Origin: Candidatus Nitrososphaera gargensis Ga9.2
GTDB lineage: Archaea; Thermoproteota; Nitrososphaeria; Nitrososphaerales; Nitrososphaeraceae
Reading direction: 5' to 3'
NCBI RefSeq assembly: GCF_000303155.1
Contig: NC_018719.1
Span: forward strand, 868,001 to 932,000
DNA: 64,000 nucleotides
In this document: positions 33,736 to 43,409 of the stretch, piece after piece
Numbering within the stretch: position 1 is the stretch's first letter
Layout of the letters: each line of letters starts with the position of its first letter
Notes under the pieces: generated by a model
Database searches by the model: none
What the model saw: only the letters and a program-made list of their open reading frames with translations
Told to the model about the DNA's origin: nothing
Translations under genes and position numbers: made by a program

Positions 33736-35493
33736 ATGGCAGAGTCATATTTCCTGTTGGCAGCGACCTTCATACCCCTCCTTCTTGCGCCGGTGGCTTA
33801 TGGCATTGGCAGGAAGGCAGGTGTAAACGCCGCGACCTGGTTCTCTTTTGGCATACTTGCAGTATCGACGGCCCTTTTGCTCATCCCGGCGATCGGGATC
33901 TACAACGGCCAGCAGCAAACATACGTCGAGAGCTACGTGTGGGGACAGTTTGGCAACTTTGGCCTTCGCCTTGACGGGCTGAGCCTGCCCTTTGCACTTA
34001 TTATCTATATACTGTGCACCGTACTTGCGCTCTACTCAAAGCCTTACATGGTCCACAAGGTGTCAGAAGACCTGCCAGAGCACAAGGCCGGGCACAACGG
34101 CGACAGCAACGGTCCTGTTGCATCAGCTGGGAACGACCACAGCTCGCACGGCAGCAGCCCCAACATCTCCAGCTCTCAACAGCTAACCGTGCTTGAAACC
34201 GACCAGCGTGTCAAGAACCAGATTGCGCTCTACTTTTCGCTCTACCTTGCGTTCTCGATGGGCATGCTGGGCACGGTTCTGGCGACAAACCTGATCGAGT
34301 TTTACGTGTTCTTTGAACTCATGCTCGTCCCGTCGTTCTTCTTGGTTGCGTTCTATGGCTATGGTGCAAGGCGCAGAATAGCTCTCATGTTCTTCTTCTG
34401 GACTCATGTCGGCGCAGTCGTGCTTCTGCTCGGTCTTTTGGCCATGGGATTCTTTGCAGGCGGCTTTGACTTTGACACCATAAGGGCTAACGCGGGCAAC
34501 ATCCCGGCGCAGTGGCTGCCGCTTATTGTGTTTGCGCTTGTTATCGGCCTCGGAGTAAAGTTGGCTGCGTTTCTGGTCCACATCTGGCTCCCATATGCCC
34601 ACGCAGAGGCCCCGACACCCATTTCGGCGCTCCTGTCTCCCGCCATGATCGGCATCGGCGCGTACGGCCTTTTGCGACTGTGGATGGAGCTTCTAGGCGG
34701 CACGGGCGCCTATGAGCAGTACAGCCTCTACATCAACATGTGGGGCCTTGCCACCATGATATACGGCGGCGCAATGGCGCTGATGCAGGACGATATTAAG
34801 AAGGTTCTCGCTTACTCTAGCATCAGCCAGATGGGCTACATCCTGTTTGGGCTGGGAGCTGAAAGCGTGCTTGGCATAACCGGCGGCACGCTGATGTACG
34901 TGACGCACGGCCTTGGCAAGGCTATCCTCTTCATGATGGCCGGCTCAATTATCCTGCAGACCGGCACAAGGAGCATGACCAAGCTGGGTGGGCTGGCAGG
35001 CAAGATGCCCTACACTGCGGTGCTTGCAATGATCGGCGCGCTTACAATAATCGGGATACCGCCCACGAGCGGCTTTATGGGCGAATGGATACTGTTCAAC
35101 GGCATGCTCCAGACGGCGGCTACTGACATGGACCCGCTCAGGACTACGATGTTTGGGCTGGGCATACTTGCGACCGTGCTGTCGTCTGCCTACATCCTGT
35201 GGATGTTCAAGCGCATATTCTTTGGCAAGATCCCTGAAGAGCTTGCACACGTCAAGGACTCAAACCGCTACATCACTGTGACCATGGCGGTGTTTGCAGC
35301 AATGACGCTTATCATCGGCGTATATCCTGACCTGTTCCTGGCTCCAATTGATGACTATATCAACGGCATGTTTGAAGGCAATTCGGAAGTGCTGCCTGTT
35401 CCAGTGCATATAGAGGAGAGTGAGAACAGTGGCGAGAGCGTTGTCGTTGCTCCTCCAGAAGCCGCCACTGCTGGAGGGGAAGGAGGACATTAG
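33736..35493 (+). CDS. nuoM: Complex I subunit M with a hydrophilic His/Ser insert
   Basis: Proton-pumping antiporter-like subunit, 585 residues, about 14 helices. The key Glu is in EFYVFFELMLVPSFFLVAFYG and Lys residues are in GLGVKLAAFLVHIWLPYAHAEAPTPISALLSP and DDIKKVLAYSSISQMGYI. Between the third and fourth helices (about residues 113-155) there is a hydrophilic, His/Ser/Asn/Gly-rich insert that I do not know from other NuoM proteins. The C-terminus is also extended and acidic. Order M before L is the archaeal arrangement seen here. Confidence 0.95.
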   Translation: MAESYFLLAATFIPLLLAPVAYGIGRKAGVNAATWFSFGILAVSTALLLIPAIGIYNGQQQTYVESYVWGQFGNFGLRLDGLSLPFALIIYILCTVLALYSKPYMVHKVSEDLPEHKAGHNGDSNGPVASAGNDHSSHGSSPNISSSQQLTVLETDQRVKNQIALYFSLYLAFSMGMLGTVLATNLIEFYVFFELMLVPSFFLVAFYGYGARRRIALMFFFWTHVGAVVLLLGLLAMGFFAGGFDFDTIRANAGNIPAQWLPLIVFALVIGLGVKLAAFLVHIWLPYAHAEAPTPISALLSPAMIGIGAYGLLRLWMELLGGTGAYEQYSLYINMWGLATMIYGGAMALMQDDIKKVLAYSSISQMGYILFGLGAESVLGITGGTLMYVTHGLGKAILFMMAGSIILQTGTRSMTKLGGLAGKMPYTAVLAMIGALTIIGIPPTSGFMGEWILFNGMLQTAATDMDPLRTTMFGLGILATVLSSAYILWMFKRIFFGKIPEELAHVKDSNRYITVTMAVFAAMTLIIGVYPDLFLAPIDDYINGMFEGNSEVLPVPVHIEESENSGESVVVAPPEAATAGGEGGH

Positions 35494-35503
35494 GGTGATC
35501 TAG

Positions 35504-37582
35504 ATGGCTGTTGTAGGCTTTGAAGGAATCGCAATAAACGCATGGCTTGTGTGGATACTCCCGTTCGTGGGAGCCGCTATAATCGCGGCGGTAGCCCGTG
35601 CAGGACACAGGATCAGAGACTATACTGCAGTTGCATTTGCGCTTGCAAGCGCGATTTCAGCGGCAACCTTGATCCCGCTTGCACTAGAGGGTTCTGAAGT
35701 GCACAGCCAGATCCCGTGGATCTCTTCGCTTGGCCTCAAGGCTGGCATCCTTGCAGACCCGCTTGCGATCGTCATGACCAACCTCGTGGCGTGGATCTCG
35801 TTCCTAATTATGGTATACTCGACCGGCTACATGCACGGCGACAAGGATCTCACGCGCTACTGGTTCTTCATGCTCTTCTTCATAGGCTCGATGCAACTGA
35901 TCGTCCTGTCTGACAACCTGCTCATGGTGTTCTTTGGATGGGAGGGAGTGGGCCTTGCCTCCTATGCGCTCATTGGGTTCTGGTACCACGACAGGAAGAA
36001 GGACTTTGTCGGCAGAGAAGGACACGTCGCCGGAGGCATCCCAATGTGGGCCTCGCCTACCCATGCAGGCATGAAGGCGTTCCTCATGACCCGCGCAGGG
36101 GACACCATGATGCTCGCCGGCATGTTCCTCATATTCATGCATGCAGGCACCTTTGGGTTCAAAGAGCTGGTGGAAGACCCGTCATGGGCCTTTGCAATGT
36201 CACAGCAGAACCTGCTCGTGCCGGCAGCTGTCCTGCTCTTTGGTGGCGCGATAGGCAAGTCTGCACAGTTCCCGCTTAACGAATGGTTGCTTGAGGCCAT
36301 GACCGGCCCCACAGCGGTCTCGGCGCTCATACACGCCGCAACGATGGTCAAGGCCGGTGTGTTTCTAGTGGCGCGCATTGGGCCGCTGTTCTTTGCGCTT
36401 GCAACCATAGGCGCATTCAGCGTCGAGCGGTTCTTTGAAGTGGTGGCGTGGGTGGGAGCCATAACCGCGTTCCTGCTCGCAACGCAGGCGCTTGTCAACC
36501 CGGAGATAAAGAAGGTGCTTGCGTATTCCACAGGCTCGCAGATAGGATACATGATGATGGGTCTTGGCATTGCAGGTCTTTCGCTCAACTTTGTGGACGG
36601 CTACACTGCCGGGTTCTTTCACCTGATGAGCCATGCAATGTTCAAGGCGTCGCTCTTCATGGGAGCCGGCGCCATACTGCACACAGTAGGTTCCCGTTTC
36701 ATGACCGATATGGGCGGGCTGAAGAAGCACATGAGGAAAACCTACATCTTTATGCTTCTTGCAAGCCTCTCGCTTGCAGGTGCTCCTCTGTTCACCTCTG
36801 GCTTTTGGAGCAAGGACGCGATCTTTGCTGCCGTCCTCGATTCCGGCTATGCGTATTCGTGGCCACTCTTTACAATAGCAGTGGTGGTCGCGATCATGAC
36901 TGCGTTCTACACCTTCAGGATGATAGGGATGGCATTCTTTGGCAGGGGAAGCAAGCATGTGGAGGAGATGGAGCACCATGGGCACCTGCACGAAGTAGGG
37001 CGCAGCATGTGGGTGCCGTTTGCCATTCTTGCAGTCGCGTCGATAGCGATAGGCGTCGTCGGCTTTGCGTTTGAAGCGCAGATCCACCACCTGTTCGCCG
37101 TGTACCTCGAAGAGTCGTTTGGTATCCACGGCGAAGAGGAGCACACCGAAGAGGTAACCATCCCTATCGCGCCAGAAGGCGACAGGACCTTCCTTGGGCT
37201 TCATCCACTTGCAGCAGCCGCGTCGGTGGGCGCATTTGCGATAGGTGGCGCGCTGGGCTATGTGTTCTACATCGGCAGGAAGGCAGACCCACAGGTCATA
37301 TCAAGGAGCATCGTCACAAGGGCCATCTGGAAGTTCCTCTATAACAGGTGGTACCTCAACACCGCGCTTTACTGGGGCGGCGTGGTAGGACCCTTGGCGA
37401 TATACCGCATTGTCTGGAGATATTTTGAAAGCACCATAATCGATGGCATGAACCCTGCCCTTCAGCACTCGATGGCATATATGTCCCGAGTAGTAAAGGG
37501 CGGCCAGACCGGAATCACGCAGACATATCTGTTTGTCTTTGCAGTGGGCATCCTGATAATCGTGATGCTCCTCTTGTTGTAG
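35504..37582 (+). CDS. nuoL: Complex I subunit L, membrane
   Basis: Largest pump subunit, 692 residues, about 16 helices. The key elements are MVFFGWEGVGLASYALIGFWY with the conserved Glu, GKSAQFPLNEWLLEAMTGPTAVSALIHAATMVKAG with Lys and His, and NPEIKKVLAYSTGSQIGYMMMGLG. The long C-terminal lateral helix region follows (about residues 590-692). Loop His/Glu runs near 485-500 and 545-560 are lineage-typical. nuoN follows after 14 bases. Confidence 0.96.
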   Translation: MAVVGFEGIAINAWLVWILPFVGAAIIAAVARAGHRIRDYTAVAFALASAISAATLIPLALEGSEVHSQIPWISSLGLKAGILADPLAIVMTNLVAWISFLIMVYSTGYMHGDKDLTRYWFFMLFFIGSMQLIVLSDNLLMVFFGWEGVGLASYALIGFWYHDRKKDFVGREGHVAGGIPMWASPTHAGMKAFLMTRAGDTMMLAGMFLIFMHAGTFGFKELVEDPSWAFAMSQQNLLVPAAVLLFGGAIGKSAQFPLNEWLLEAMTGPTAVSALIHAATMVKAGVFLVARIGPLFFALATIGAFSVERFFEVVAWVGAITAFLLATQALVNPEIKKVLAYSTGSQIGYMMMGLGIAGLSLNFVDGYTAGFFHLMSHAMFKASLFMGAGAILHTVGSRFMTDMGGLKKHMRKTYIFMLLASLSLAGAPLFTSGFWSKDAIFAAVLDSGYAYSWPLFTIAVVVAIMTAFYTFRMIGMAFFGRGSKHVEEMEHHGHLHEVGRSMWVPFAILAVASIAIGVVGFAFEAQIHHLFAVYLEESFGIHGEEEHTEEVTIPIAPEGDRTFLGLHPLAAAASVGAFAIGGALGYVFYIGRKADPQVISRSIVTRAIWKFLYNRWYLNTALYWGGVVGPLAIYRIVWRYFESTIIDGMNPALQHSMAYMSRVVKGGQTGITQTYLFVFAVGILIIVMLLLL

Positions 37583-37596
37583 GAGATGCATGAAAA

Positions 37597-39114
37597 ATGG
37601 TTGACCTCTTCTCGACACCAATACTCGTGACGGTAATATTGGGCGTGGTAGGCCTTGCCATCCCTGCCATCGACGCCGCAAGGCGCGAAAAGGGCAAGGA
37701 CAGGAACAAGGTCTACAGCGCAATCGCGTTTGGCGCGCTCGCTCTTGCAATAGGCATCGTCATCTTCCGCATATTCTCCGGCGAGGTCCTGCCGGCGGTG
37801 GCGTTCTCTCAAGAGGTGCTGGTCGACGACATGTTCGGCTCGTTCTTTGCAATCGCGCTCTTGCTCGTGTCCATAATGGTCACCGCGTCATCATGGAACT
37901 ATTACAAGGGTAAGTCAAACCCTGCTGCCTACTACTCGCTTATCCTGCTGTCAAGCATCGGCATGGTGATAATCGCCTATTCGACAGACCTTGTCATGCT
38001 GCTTGTCGCGTGGGAGCTGATGTCGCTTCCAACATATGCGCTGGCAGGCTTTACGAAGCGCGACCCGATCTCCAACGAAGCCGCGATAAAGTACTTTATG
38101 TTCGGCGCGCTGTCATCGGCACTCATTGTCCTTGCGATCGGCCTAGTCTATGGCATCACGGGCACGACCAACATCGGCGACTCGATAAGGGCGATGGCCA
38201 ACCTCGATGCAGACCTCGTGCCTGTCGGCCTGCTTGCAGTCGCGCTGTTCATCGCCGGCTTTGGCTTCAAGATGGGCCTCGTGCCGTTCCACATGTGGCT
38301 GCCAGACGCCTATGAAGGCTCTCCAACTACCATCGGAGCTCTGCTGGCTGCAGGCACCAAGAAGGCCGGCTTTGCCGCCGCGCTCCGCGTCATTGTGCTT
38401 GGCATGTTTGCACTCAACCTTGACTGGACTCTCACCTTGGCTGTAGTTGCAGTGTTTACCATGACTCTTGGCAACCTTGGCGCTCTGATTCAAAAGAGCG
38501 TGCCAAGGATACTTGCCTATTCCAGCATTGCGCAGGCAGGCTACATCATGATAGGCATCGCGCTTGCCCCATATTCGGATCAGGCGCTCTCCGGCTCGCT
38601 ATTTCACATAATCAACCACGCGGTCATGAAGTCTGCAGGATTCATCGCAGCAGCAGCGGTAGCTACCGCGCTTGCCAGCTATAGCCTTGAAAAGTACCGC
38701 GGCCTTGGTAGGCGTATGCCGATAACTGCGATCGCGCTTTCAATATCGCTGCTTGCCTTGGCAGGTGTGCCTCCGCTCAACGGATTCTGGAGCAAGCTGG
38801 TGCTCTTTGGGGCAGGGATTAACTCTGGGCCGCTTGTGGAATGGGGGCCGTGGCTTGCAATAGCCGGCGTTCTCAACAGCGCGCTGTCGCTTGGCTACTA
38901 TGCGTGGATAATGAGAAAGATGTACATGGAAGAAGGGCCTGACATGAGCAAGGTAAAGGAACCAAGGGCCATGGTCGCCGTTCTGGTGTTTGCAATGGTC
39001 TTCATGGTGGGCTTTGGCATCTGGCACGCCCCGCTGCTCGACTTTGCGTCAAGAGCTATACCTGACCTGACGTCAAGCATCACGCAGGCATCGTTCATGT
39101 CCGGTAGCAACTAG
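37597..39114 (+). CDS. nuoN: Complex I subunit N, membrane
   Basis: Third antiporter-like subunit, 505 residues with about 14 helices. Glu and Lys of the proton channel appear in LVAWELMSLPTYALAGF and FGFKMGLVPFHMWLPDAYEGSPT, and QKSVPRILAYSSIAQAGYIMIG is the second signature. It is the last gene of the operon; the 159-nt gap after it is shared with a convergent prenyl synthase gene. All eleven core subunits are accounted for and none of NuoE, F or G is in the window. Confidence 0.96.
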   Translation: MVDLFSTPILVTVILGVVGLAIPAIDAARREKGKDRNKVYSAIAFGALALAIGIVIFRIFSGEVLPAVAFSQEVLVDDMFGSFFAIALLLVSIMVTASSWNYYKGKSNPAAYYSLILLSSIGMVIIAYSTDLVMLLVAWELMSLPTYALAGFTKRDPISNEAAIKYFMFGALSSALIVLAIGLVYGITGTTNIGDSIRAMANLDADLVPVGLLAVALFIAGFGFKMGLVPFHMWLPDAYEGSPTTIGALLAAGTKKAGFAAALRVIVLGMFALNLDWTLTLAVVAVFTMTLGNLGALIQKSVPRILAYSSIAQAGYIMIGIALAPYSDQALSGSLFHIINHAVMKSAGFIAAAAVATALASYSLEKYRGLGRRMPITAIALSISLLALAGVPPLNGFWSKLVLFGAGINSGPLVEWGPWLAIAGVLNSALSLGYYAWIMRKMYMEEGPDMSKVKEPRAMVAVLVFAMVFMVGFGIWHAPLLDFASRAIPDLTSSITQASFMSGSN

Positions 39115-39273
39115 GCGCGCGTTTCCCTTTCAGAGCCTGTGGAGGGAAAAATGCTACATGCTGCCGCATTTTACACACAAAAAATGCTGCAATCTAGTTC
39201 CAGTGGAAAAATGGTGCAGTTTGCAAGCGCGCTTTTCCAGTCCAAGAATAATAATAACTATAGTTCTTTTATG

Positions 39274-40137
39274 CTAGAACTGCACCGACGCCAAGTCCGT
39301 CAGGTGCTCCAGGTGGCGCTTGGCCTCGTTTTCTGCAGGAATCTTGCGGAGCTCGTTCTTTGCCTTTGCTGCATACGACTGGTAGAGCTTGTCCATCTGG
39401 TCGACCAGCTCCTTAGACTTGCCGTTCTTTCTTACAAGCATGTTGAACAGGCGGTTTTCGTTGTTCCAGTCTATGAGGTCGTCGTGAATCTGGTAGGCGA
39501 TGCCAAGCAGGTTGCCAAACGACGACATGGCATGGATCTGGTCTTCGCTTCCGCCGGCAATCATCGCTCCCACCTTTGCAGAGGCCTCAAAGAGCGAAGC
39601 GGTCTTGTATTCAAGCACCTTGATGTAGTCGTCCTCGTTGATGTCCGGAGACTTGTTGAGCCTTATCTCCATCATTTCGCCCTCGCTCATCCTAGTGGCC
39701 GCGTTGGACAGCTCGTTGACGATTCGGGCGTCCTTCAGCTTTGACCCAATGTTGAGTATGATGCCAAGCACAAAGTCGGCGGTGAGGATGCTGCTGTTGT
39801 AGCCGTACTTGACGTGGAACGAGGGCTTGCCGCGTCGCTGGTTCTCCTCGTCGATTATGTCATCGTGGATAATCGACTCGGTGTGCAGGAGCTCGATCGC
39901 AGAGGCTGCAAGGTACGCGTCGGCGCCGGGCTTTTTGGAATTGATGCACTCGGCAGAAAGCACGAGTATCAGCGGCCTGATGCGCTTGCCGCCGTCGCAG
40001 GCGTAGCGCAGGGGAGCATGGAACTCGGACCAAGAATACAGGTCAAGCTCGCGCTTTAATGCATCTTCAATTCTTGCGATGTGGTCGGCAAACTGTTCGA
40101 TCAAAGGATTGGCCTCAATTTTTCTCCTGCTACTCAA
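39274..40137 (-). CDS. Geranylgeranyl diphosphate synthase-type prenyltransferase
   Basis: Polyprenyl synthase of 287 residues that elongates isoprenoid diphosphates for archaeal lipids or quinone tails. The first aspartate-rich motif is ELLHTESIIHDDIIDEENQRRG and the second is YQIHDDLIDW. CDGGKRIRPLILVL is the pyrophosphate-binding region. The residues just upstream of the first Asp motif (His-Thr-Glu at the position controlling chain length) fit a C20 product, but this is not proven. tRNA-Glu lies upstream on the same strand. Confidence 0.93.
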   Translation of the reverse strand: MSSRRKIEANPLIEQFADHIARIEDALKRELDLYSWSEFHAPLRYACDGGKRIRPLILVLSAECINSKKPGADAYLAASAIELLHTESIIHDDIIDEENQRRGKPSFHVKYGYNSSILTADFVLGIILNIGSKLKDARIVNELSNAATRMSEGEMMEIRLNKSPDINEDDYIKVLEYKTASLFEASAKVGAMIAGGSEDQIHAMSSFGNLLGIAYQIHDDLIDWNNENRLFNMLVRKNGKSKELVDQMDKLYQSYAAKAKNELRKIPAENEAKRHLEHLTDLASVQF

Positions 40138-40208
40138 AACCAGCTCTTTTCCTGAGGGGTATTCGGAAAGGTGTCAATATTAATTTACTGTTGCCTGAAT
40201 GGTAAAAG

Positions 40209-40307
40209 TGCTCCGGCCGGGATTTGAACCCGGGATCTGCGACTCGAAAGGCCACAATGCTTGACCGGACTGTGCAGCCACAAAAGTGGCTACTACACCA
40301 CCGGAGC
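40209..40307 (-). tRNA. tRNA-Glu (TTC) with a 23-nt intron in the D-loop
   Basis: Acceptor GCTCCGG pairs with CCGGAGC, the anticodon loop is CTTTCGA (TTC) and the T-arm is CCGGG-TTCAAAT-CCCGG. The D-region reads GGTGTAG, then 23 extra bases (40270-40292), then TCCGGTCAAGCA, which is the normal archaeal tRNA-Glu sequence once the extra bases are removed. The insert contains AGCCAC-TTTT-GTGGCT, a 6-bp hairpin. The exact cut sites may shift by a base or two. Mature length would be 76 nt. CCA is not encoded. Confidence 0.9.
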
Positions 40308-40397
40308 ACTCGCAAACTCTGTAAGAACCTACCCATAAAATCCTTTCTTGGTTGCTTTTTCACAAGGTTTTTCTATCGGGTGGAATTGAGATCACCT

Positions 40398-41051
40398 ATG
40401 AACATTGTCCAGAAGATCGATTCAGAAATTGAAAGGCGCAGCCTGTTAAAACATTCCTTCTACCAGATGTGGTCAGAGGGCAAATTGACGATCGATCATC
40501 TTCGGGGATATTCACTGGAATATTTCCAGCTGGTCAAGGCGGTCCCCAAGTTTGTGGAAAGCATTGCAGCAAAGGCCATGGACAATAAAGATATCGCCAG
40601 CAACGCGAGGGAAGAGGCCGAGCACATCGAGCCGTGGGTGAGGTTCGCTGGCGCTCTGGGCGTCCCAAGGAGCGACCTTGTCGATTATGCTGGCGCAGCC
40701 AAGACTGACGCGGCGGTTGCCAAGATGATGACGCTTGCAAACGCTTCATTTGAAGAGGCGGTGGCGGCAATGTACGCCTACGAGATGGAGCTTCCAAAGA
40801 TAAGCAGGAGCAAGATCGACGGGTTGAAGAAGTTCTACGGGATGAGCAGCGGGGACGCGACGAAATACTTCGAGATACACGAAGAGGCAGATGTCCGACA
40901 CGCACGGGTATGGAGGGAAATACTGGACAAAATCCCGGCAGAAAAGCAGGAGGCAGCGTTTGCCGCCGCAGTCGAGTCTCTGAAAGCACAGAACATGCTG
41001 CTGGACTCGGTGCAGGAAAGGTACGTCGGCAGCAGCAGGATGAACTGCTAA
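40398..41051 (+). CDS. CADD/PqqC-like di-metal haem-oxygenase-fold protein
   Basis: All-helical protein of 217 residues from ATG 40398 (the frame opens earlier, across tRNA-Glu). The fold family includes TenA, PqqC and CADD. The metal-site pattern of CADD is present: AREEAEHIEPW (Glu...His), YEMELPK in the middle, and EIHEEADVRHARVW with His-x3-Asp-x2-His. In CADD such a site makes p-aminobenzoate from an internal tyrosine. A thiaminase (TenA) role is less likely because these positions are metal-type. It stands alone between two tRNA genes. Confidence 0.75.
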   Translation: MNIVQKIDSEIERRSLLKHSFYQMWSEGKLTIDHLRGYSLEYFQLVKAVPKFVESIAAKAMDNKDIASNAREEAEHIEPWVRFAGALGVPRSDLVDYAGAAKTDAAVAKMMTLANASFEEAVAAMYAYEMELPKISRSKIDGLKKFYGMSSGDATKYFEIHEEADVRHARVWREILDKIPAEKQEAAFAAAVESLKAQNMLLDSVQERYVGSSRMNC

Positions 41052-41096
41052 TTCTCCAAACCTTTATACATACTTCCTCTTTACGTTTTTTCGATC

Positions 41097-41170
41097 GGGC
41101 CCATAGCTCAGCCTGGCAGAGCGACCGGCTCATAACCGGTCGGCCAGGGGTTCAAACCCCCTTGGGCCCA
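41097..41170 (+). tRNA. tRNA with CAT anticodon (Met, or Ile after modification)
   Basis: Acceptor GGGCCCA/TGGGCCC, D-stem GCTC/GAGC, anticodon stem ACCGG/CCGGT around CTCATAA, T-arm AGGGG-TTCAAAC-CCCCT. It is elongator Met or the Ile tRNA that receives agmatidine; these cannot be separated by eye. The discriminator A is at 41170 and CCA is not complete in the genome. Its 3' 20 bases plus one serve as the attachment site of the element that follows. Confidence 0.93.
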
Positions 41171-41301
41171 CCTTTTACTTGGGTTCAAATACACGGTCAG
41201 CATACGATGCTGACGTAGCAAAAGTGAATACGCTGTCCACCGGCGTGATACGAATCCAGAACGATGCGATGGAAAAAGAACTAGGAGGACTGGTTCAGTA
41301 A

Positions 41302-41778
41302 TTGCCTGCAAAACTATCCACCACCGTGGCAAAGATCGCACTCGTTCCGAACAAGGTCAATGCTGGCTTGATAAGGGAGTACCATCGCTATCTTCGAGAA
41401 TGGCGCATCAGAGCGCCACCAGAACAACGCCCTTAAAGCAGTGCTCGCCTATGCGAACCACCTAGGCCGGAGCACGACGTTCTTTGAAATAAAAAGAAGA
41501 GACCAGATAATTGCATACCTAGACCGATTCGTAAAGAGGGAAGAGGAAGATCCTGAAAAGAAATGGATAACAACCTGGAATGACACATGCCATAGAATCA
41601 AGCACCTATTTCGTTGGCTTTACTGCCAGCGAGGCAGGGAAGAAACCATCCCGCCCTCAGACTGGGAGACACCTGAATTTGTGAAAATCAAGGACAAGAA
41701 GACTAAGCGCCTAAGCCCTTATTCAGAGACTGAGATTTGGGACAAAGACGAGCTCTTGACGATAGTCAAATACGAGCC
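41302..41778 (+). pseudogene. Integrase remnant, N-terminal part, one frameshift, 3' truncated
   Basis: From TTG 41302 the frame reads LPAKLSTTVAKIALVPNKVN and LIREYHRYLRE. A shift near 41398 leads into NGASERHQNNALKAVLAYANHLG and continues to DELLTIVKYEP. This is the core-binding region of thaumarchaeal tRNA-targeting tyrosine recombinases (ITTWNDTCHRIKHLFRWLY, SPYSETEIWDKDEL). It stops where the catalytic domain should start and runs into polymerase sequence near 41778. AGGAGG lies at 41284. The catalytic residues are lost. Confidence 0.75.
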
Positions 41779-43365
41779 CATTATGGTGATGGGAATGCAT
41801 GGAATATTGCTATTAATTATGTGACAAGTGACAGTAAAATCTGGTATGCTTTAGCAGATGTCATAGCCAGCAAACTTCTCAATAGGGGTAAAGTTCCAAA
41901 AATAGTCCAAGCCATCAGGTTTAAGCCCGTAGGAAAGCAGTCAGCAATGCAAGAGATCAATATCCTCGGAAAAGAGATTGATCCTTACAAAGATAATCTG
42001 TTCAAAGTCCTTATTGAGTATAGAAAGGAGCTGCAACAACAGTGTACCAATTGCAATGATGAAGGACAAAAAGTTCTCTTGGATAAGAAGCAGAAGTGTA
42101 TCAAAACTATCGCCAACGCAACATGTTATGGCATATTCATTGAGATAAATACCAAGTCGGAGGAATCAGATGTTGCAGCTTATGGTTTATCTACAATCCA
42201 TTGCCATGCGGGAAAGACAGAAGAGTTCGGGTATTTCTCTAATCCACTGGTAGCCACCTTTATTACCTCTGGGGCAAGACTTGTGCTTGGCGCGGTAGAA
42301 GCGATTATCTCCAAGCACGGAGCATCGCACGCTTTTTGTGACACTGACAGTATGGCAATTCCTCCACAATACAGAGATTCAGCAATTCTTCAAACCACTG
42401 AACCCATATGGAATCGATATGGACATGTTCAAAGTAGAGGAATGCACGGATAAGAAATCAGGAAAAAATATCCATTGGAAAACGTATGGTTCGCTGGAAT
42501 ATCATCCAAGAGGTACGTCATTTACCAAAAATATGAACATAATGATAATCTCAAGATACTCAAAGCATCCTCACACGGCTTGAAGCATCTTCTTAACCCG
42601 TTTCCATGTACAGGGGATGATAACACGTGGCATGAACAGTTATGGATCGATATACTAAATCATCACCATGGCAAAGTATCATTTGAGGAACTTAATGAAA
42701 AATACGGTAACGCCTATGCCATGTCCGAGCTAGTGATATCTACAACCAATGTGATGCGTCGGTTTGATCGACTTAACAAAGGCAGGAGCTACAGTAAAAA
42801 GATAAAGCCATTCAACTTCTGCATAGTGGGCGTAGGAAACATAGCCGATAATGAAACTGGCGAAGTTATCAAACCTGTATCCCCCTATAGAAAAGACGCG
42901 TACCAATGCGCTTTTGATGAATTCATTGATTATAACAGCAAGAAAACCTTAAAGGGTCAAAAATATTGGCGGCAGTTCAACGACTATTTCTGGGAATATC
43001 TAAACCATCCTGAAGCCAAATTTGATGGGGATACTGGAGTTCTATCAAGAAAGCATGTCAAAATATCATCGGTAGTTCATATCGGAAAGGAAAGTAATGA
43101 GCTTGACGATACGGAGGTTCTAGGAATAGGAAAGGAGACCTACACCACGTATGTAAGTTATGTCGAGCTGATAATGCAACATAGAGAACTAATACTTAAT
43201 CTAAGACCTAAAGACGCTGCACCGTTTGGAATAATGAAAGAAGTGCTGAGAAATGTCAAGAGGTCTATAATGAACAAGACTTTATGGAGGTTATCTCGAA
43301 AAACAAAGGTCAGGTTGCTAAAGATAATTGAGCGTCATCTCTATACCCCAATGACAAGAAGGTGA
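41779..43365 (+). pseudogene. Family-B DNA polymerase fragment, two frameshifts
   Basis: Frame 1 begins inside the palm (WNIAINYVTSDSKIWYALAD). It carries KTIANATCYG, the motif B lysine helix, and HAFCDTDSMAI, the motif C catalytic Asp pair. A shift near 42365 moves to PLNPYGIDMDMFKVEE. A second near 42470 moves to ENVWFAGISSKRYVIY and KASSHGLKHLLNPF of the thumb, which runs to TGA 43363-43365. The exonuclease domain and motif A are missing at the 5' side. The type resembles polymerases of plasmids and viruses rather than the chromosomal PolB. Confidence 0.75.
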
Positions 43366-43409
43366 GAGTGTTACAAGCATTTGATGGTGTGATGAAGCTC
43401 CATCTTATT

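Noticed and set aside
36365-37204. 279-codon minus-strand frame inside nuoL
   Set aside because: Antisense to a well-conserved membrane subunit; composition (His, Arg, Glu) is that of a shadow of hydrophobic codons.
41779-43365. Casposon polymerase
   Set aside because: No cas1-like gene or terminal inverted repeats were seen; the element instead has a tyrosine integrase remnant and tRNA att repeats.
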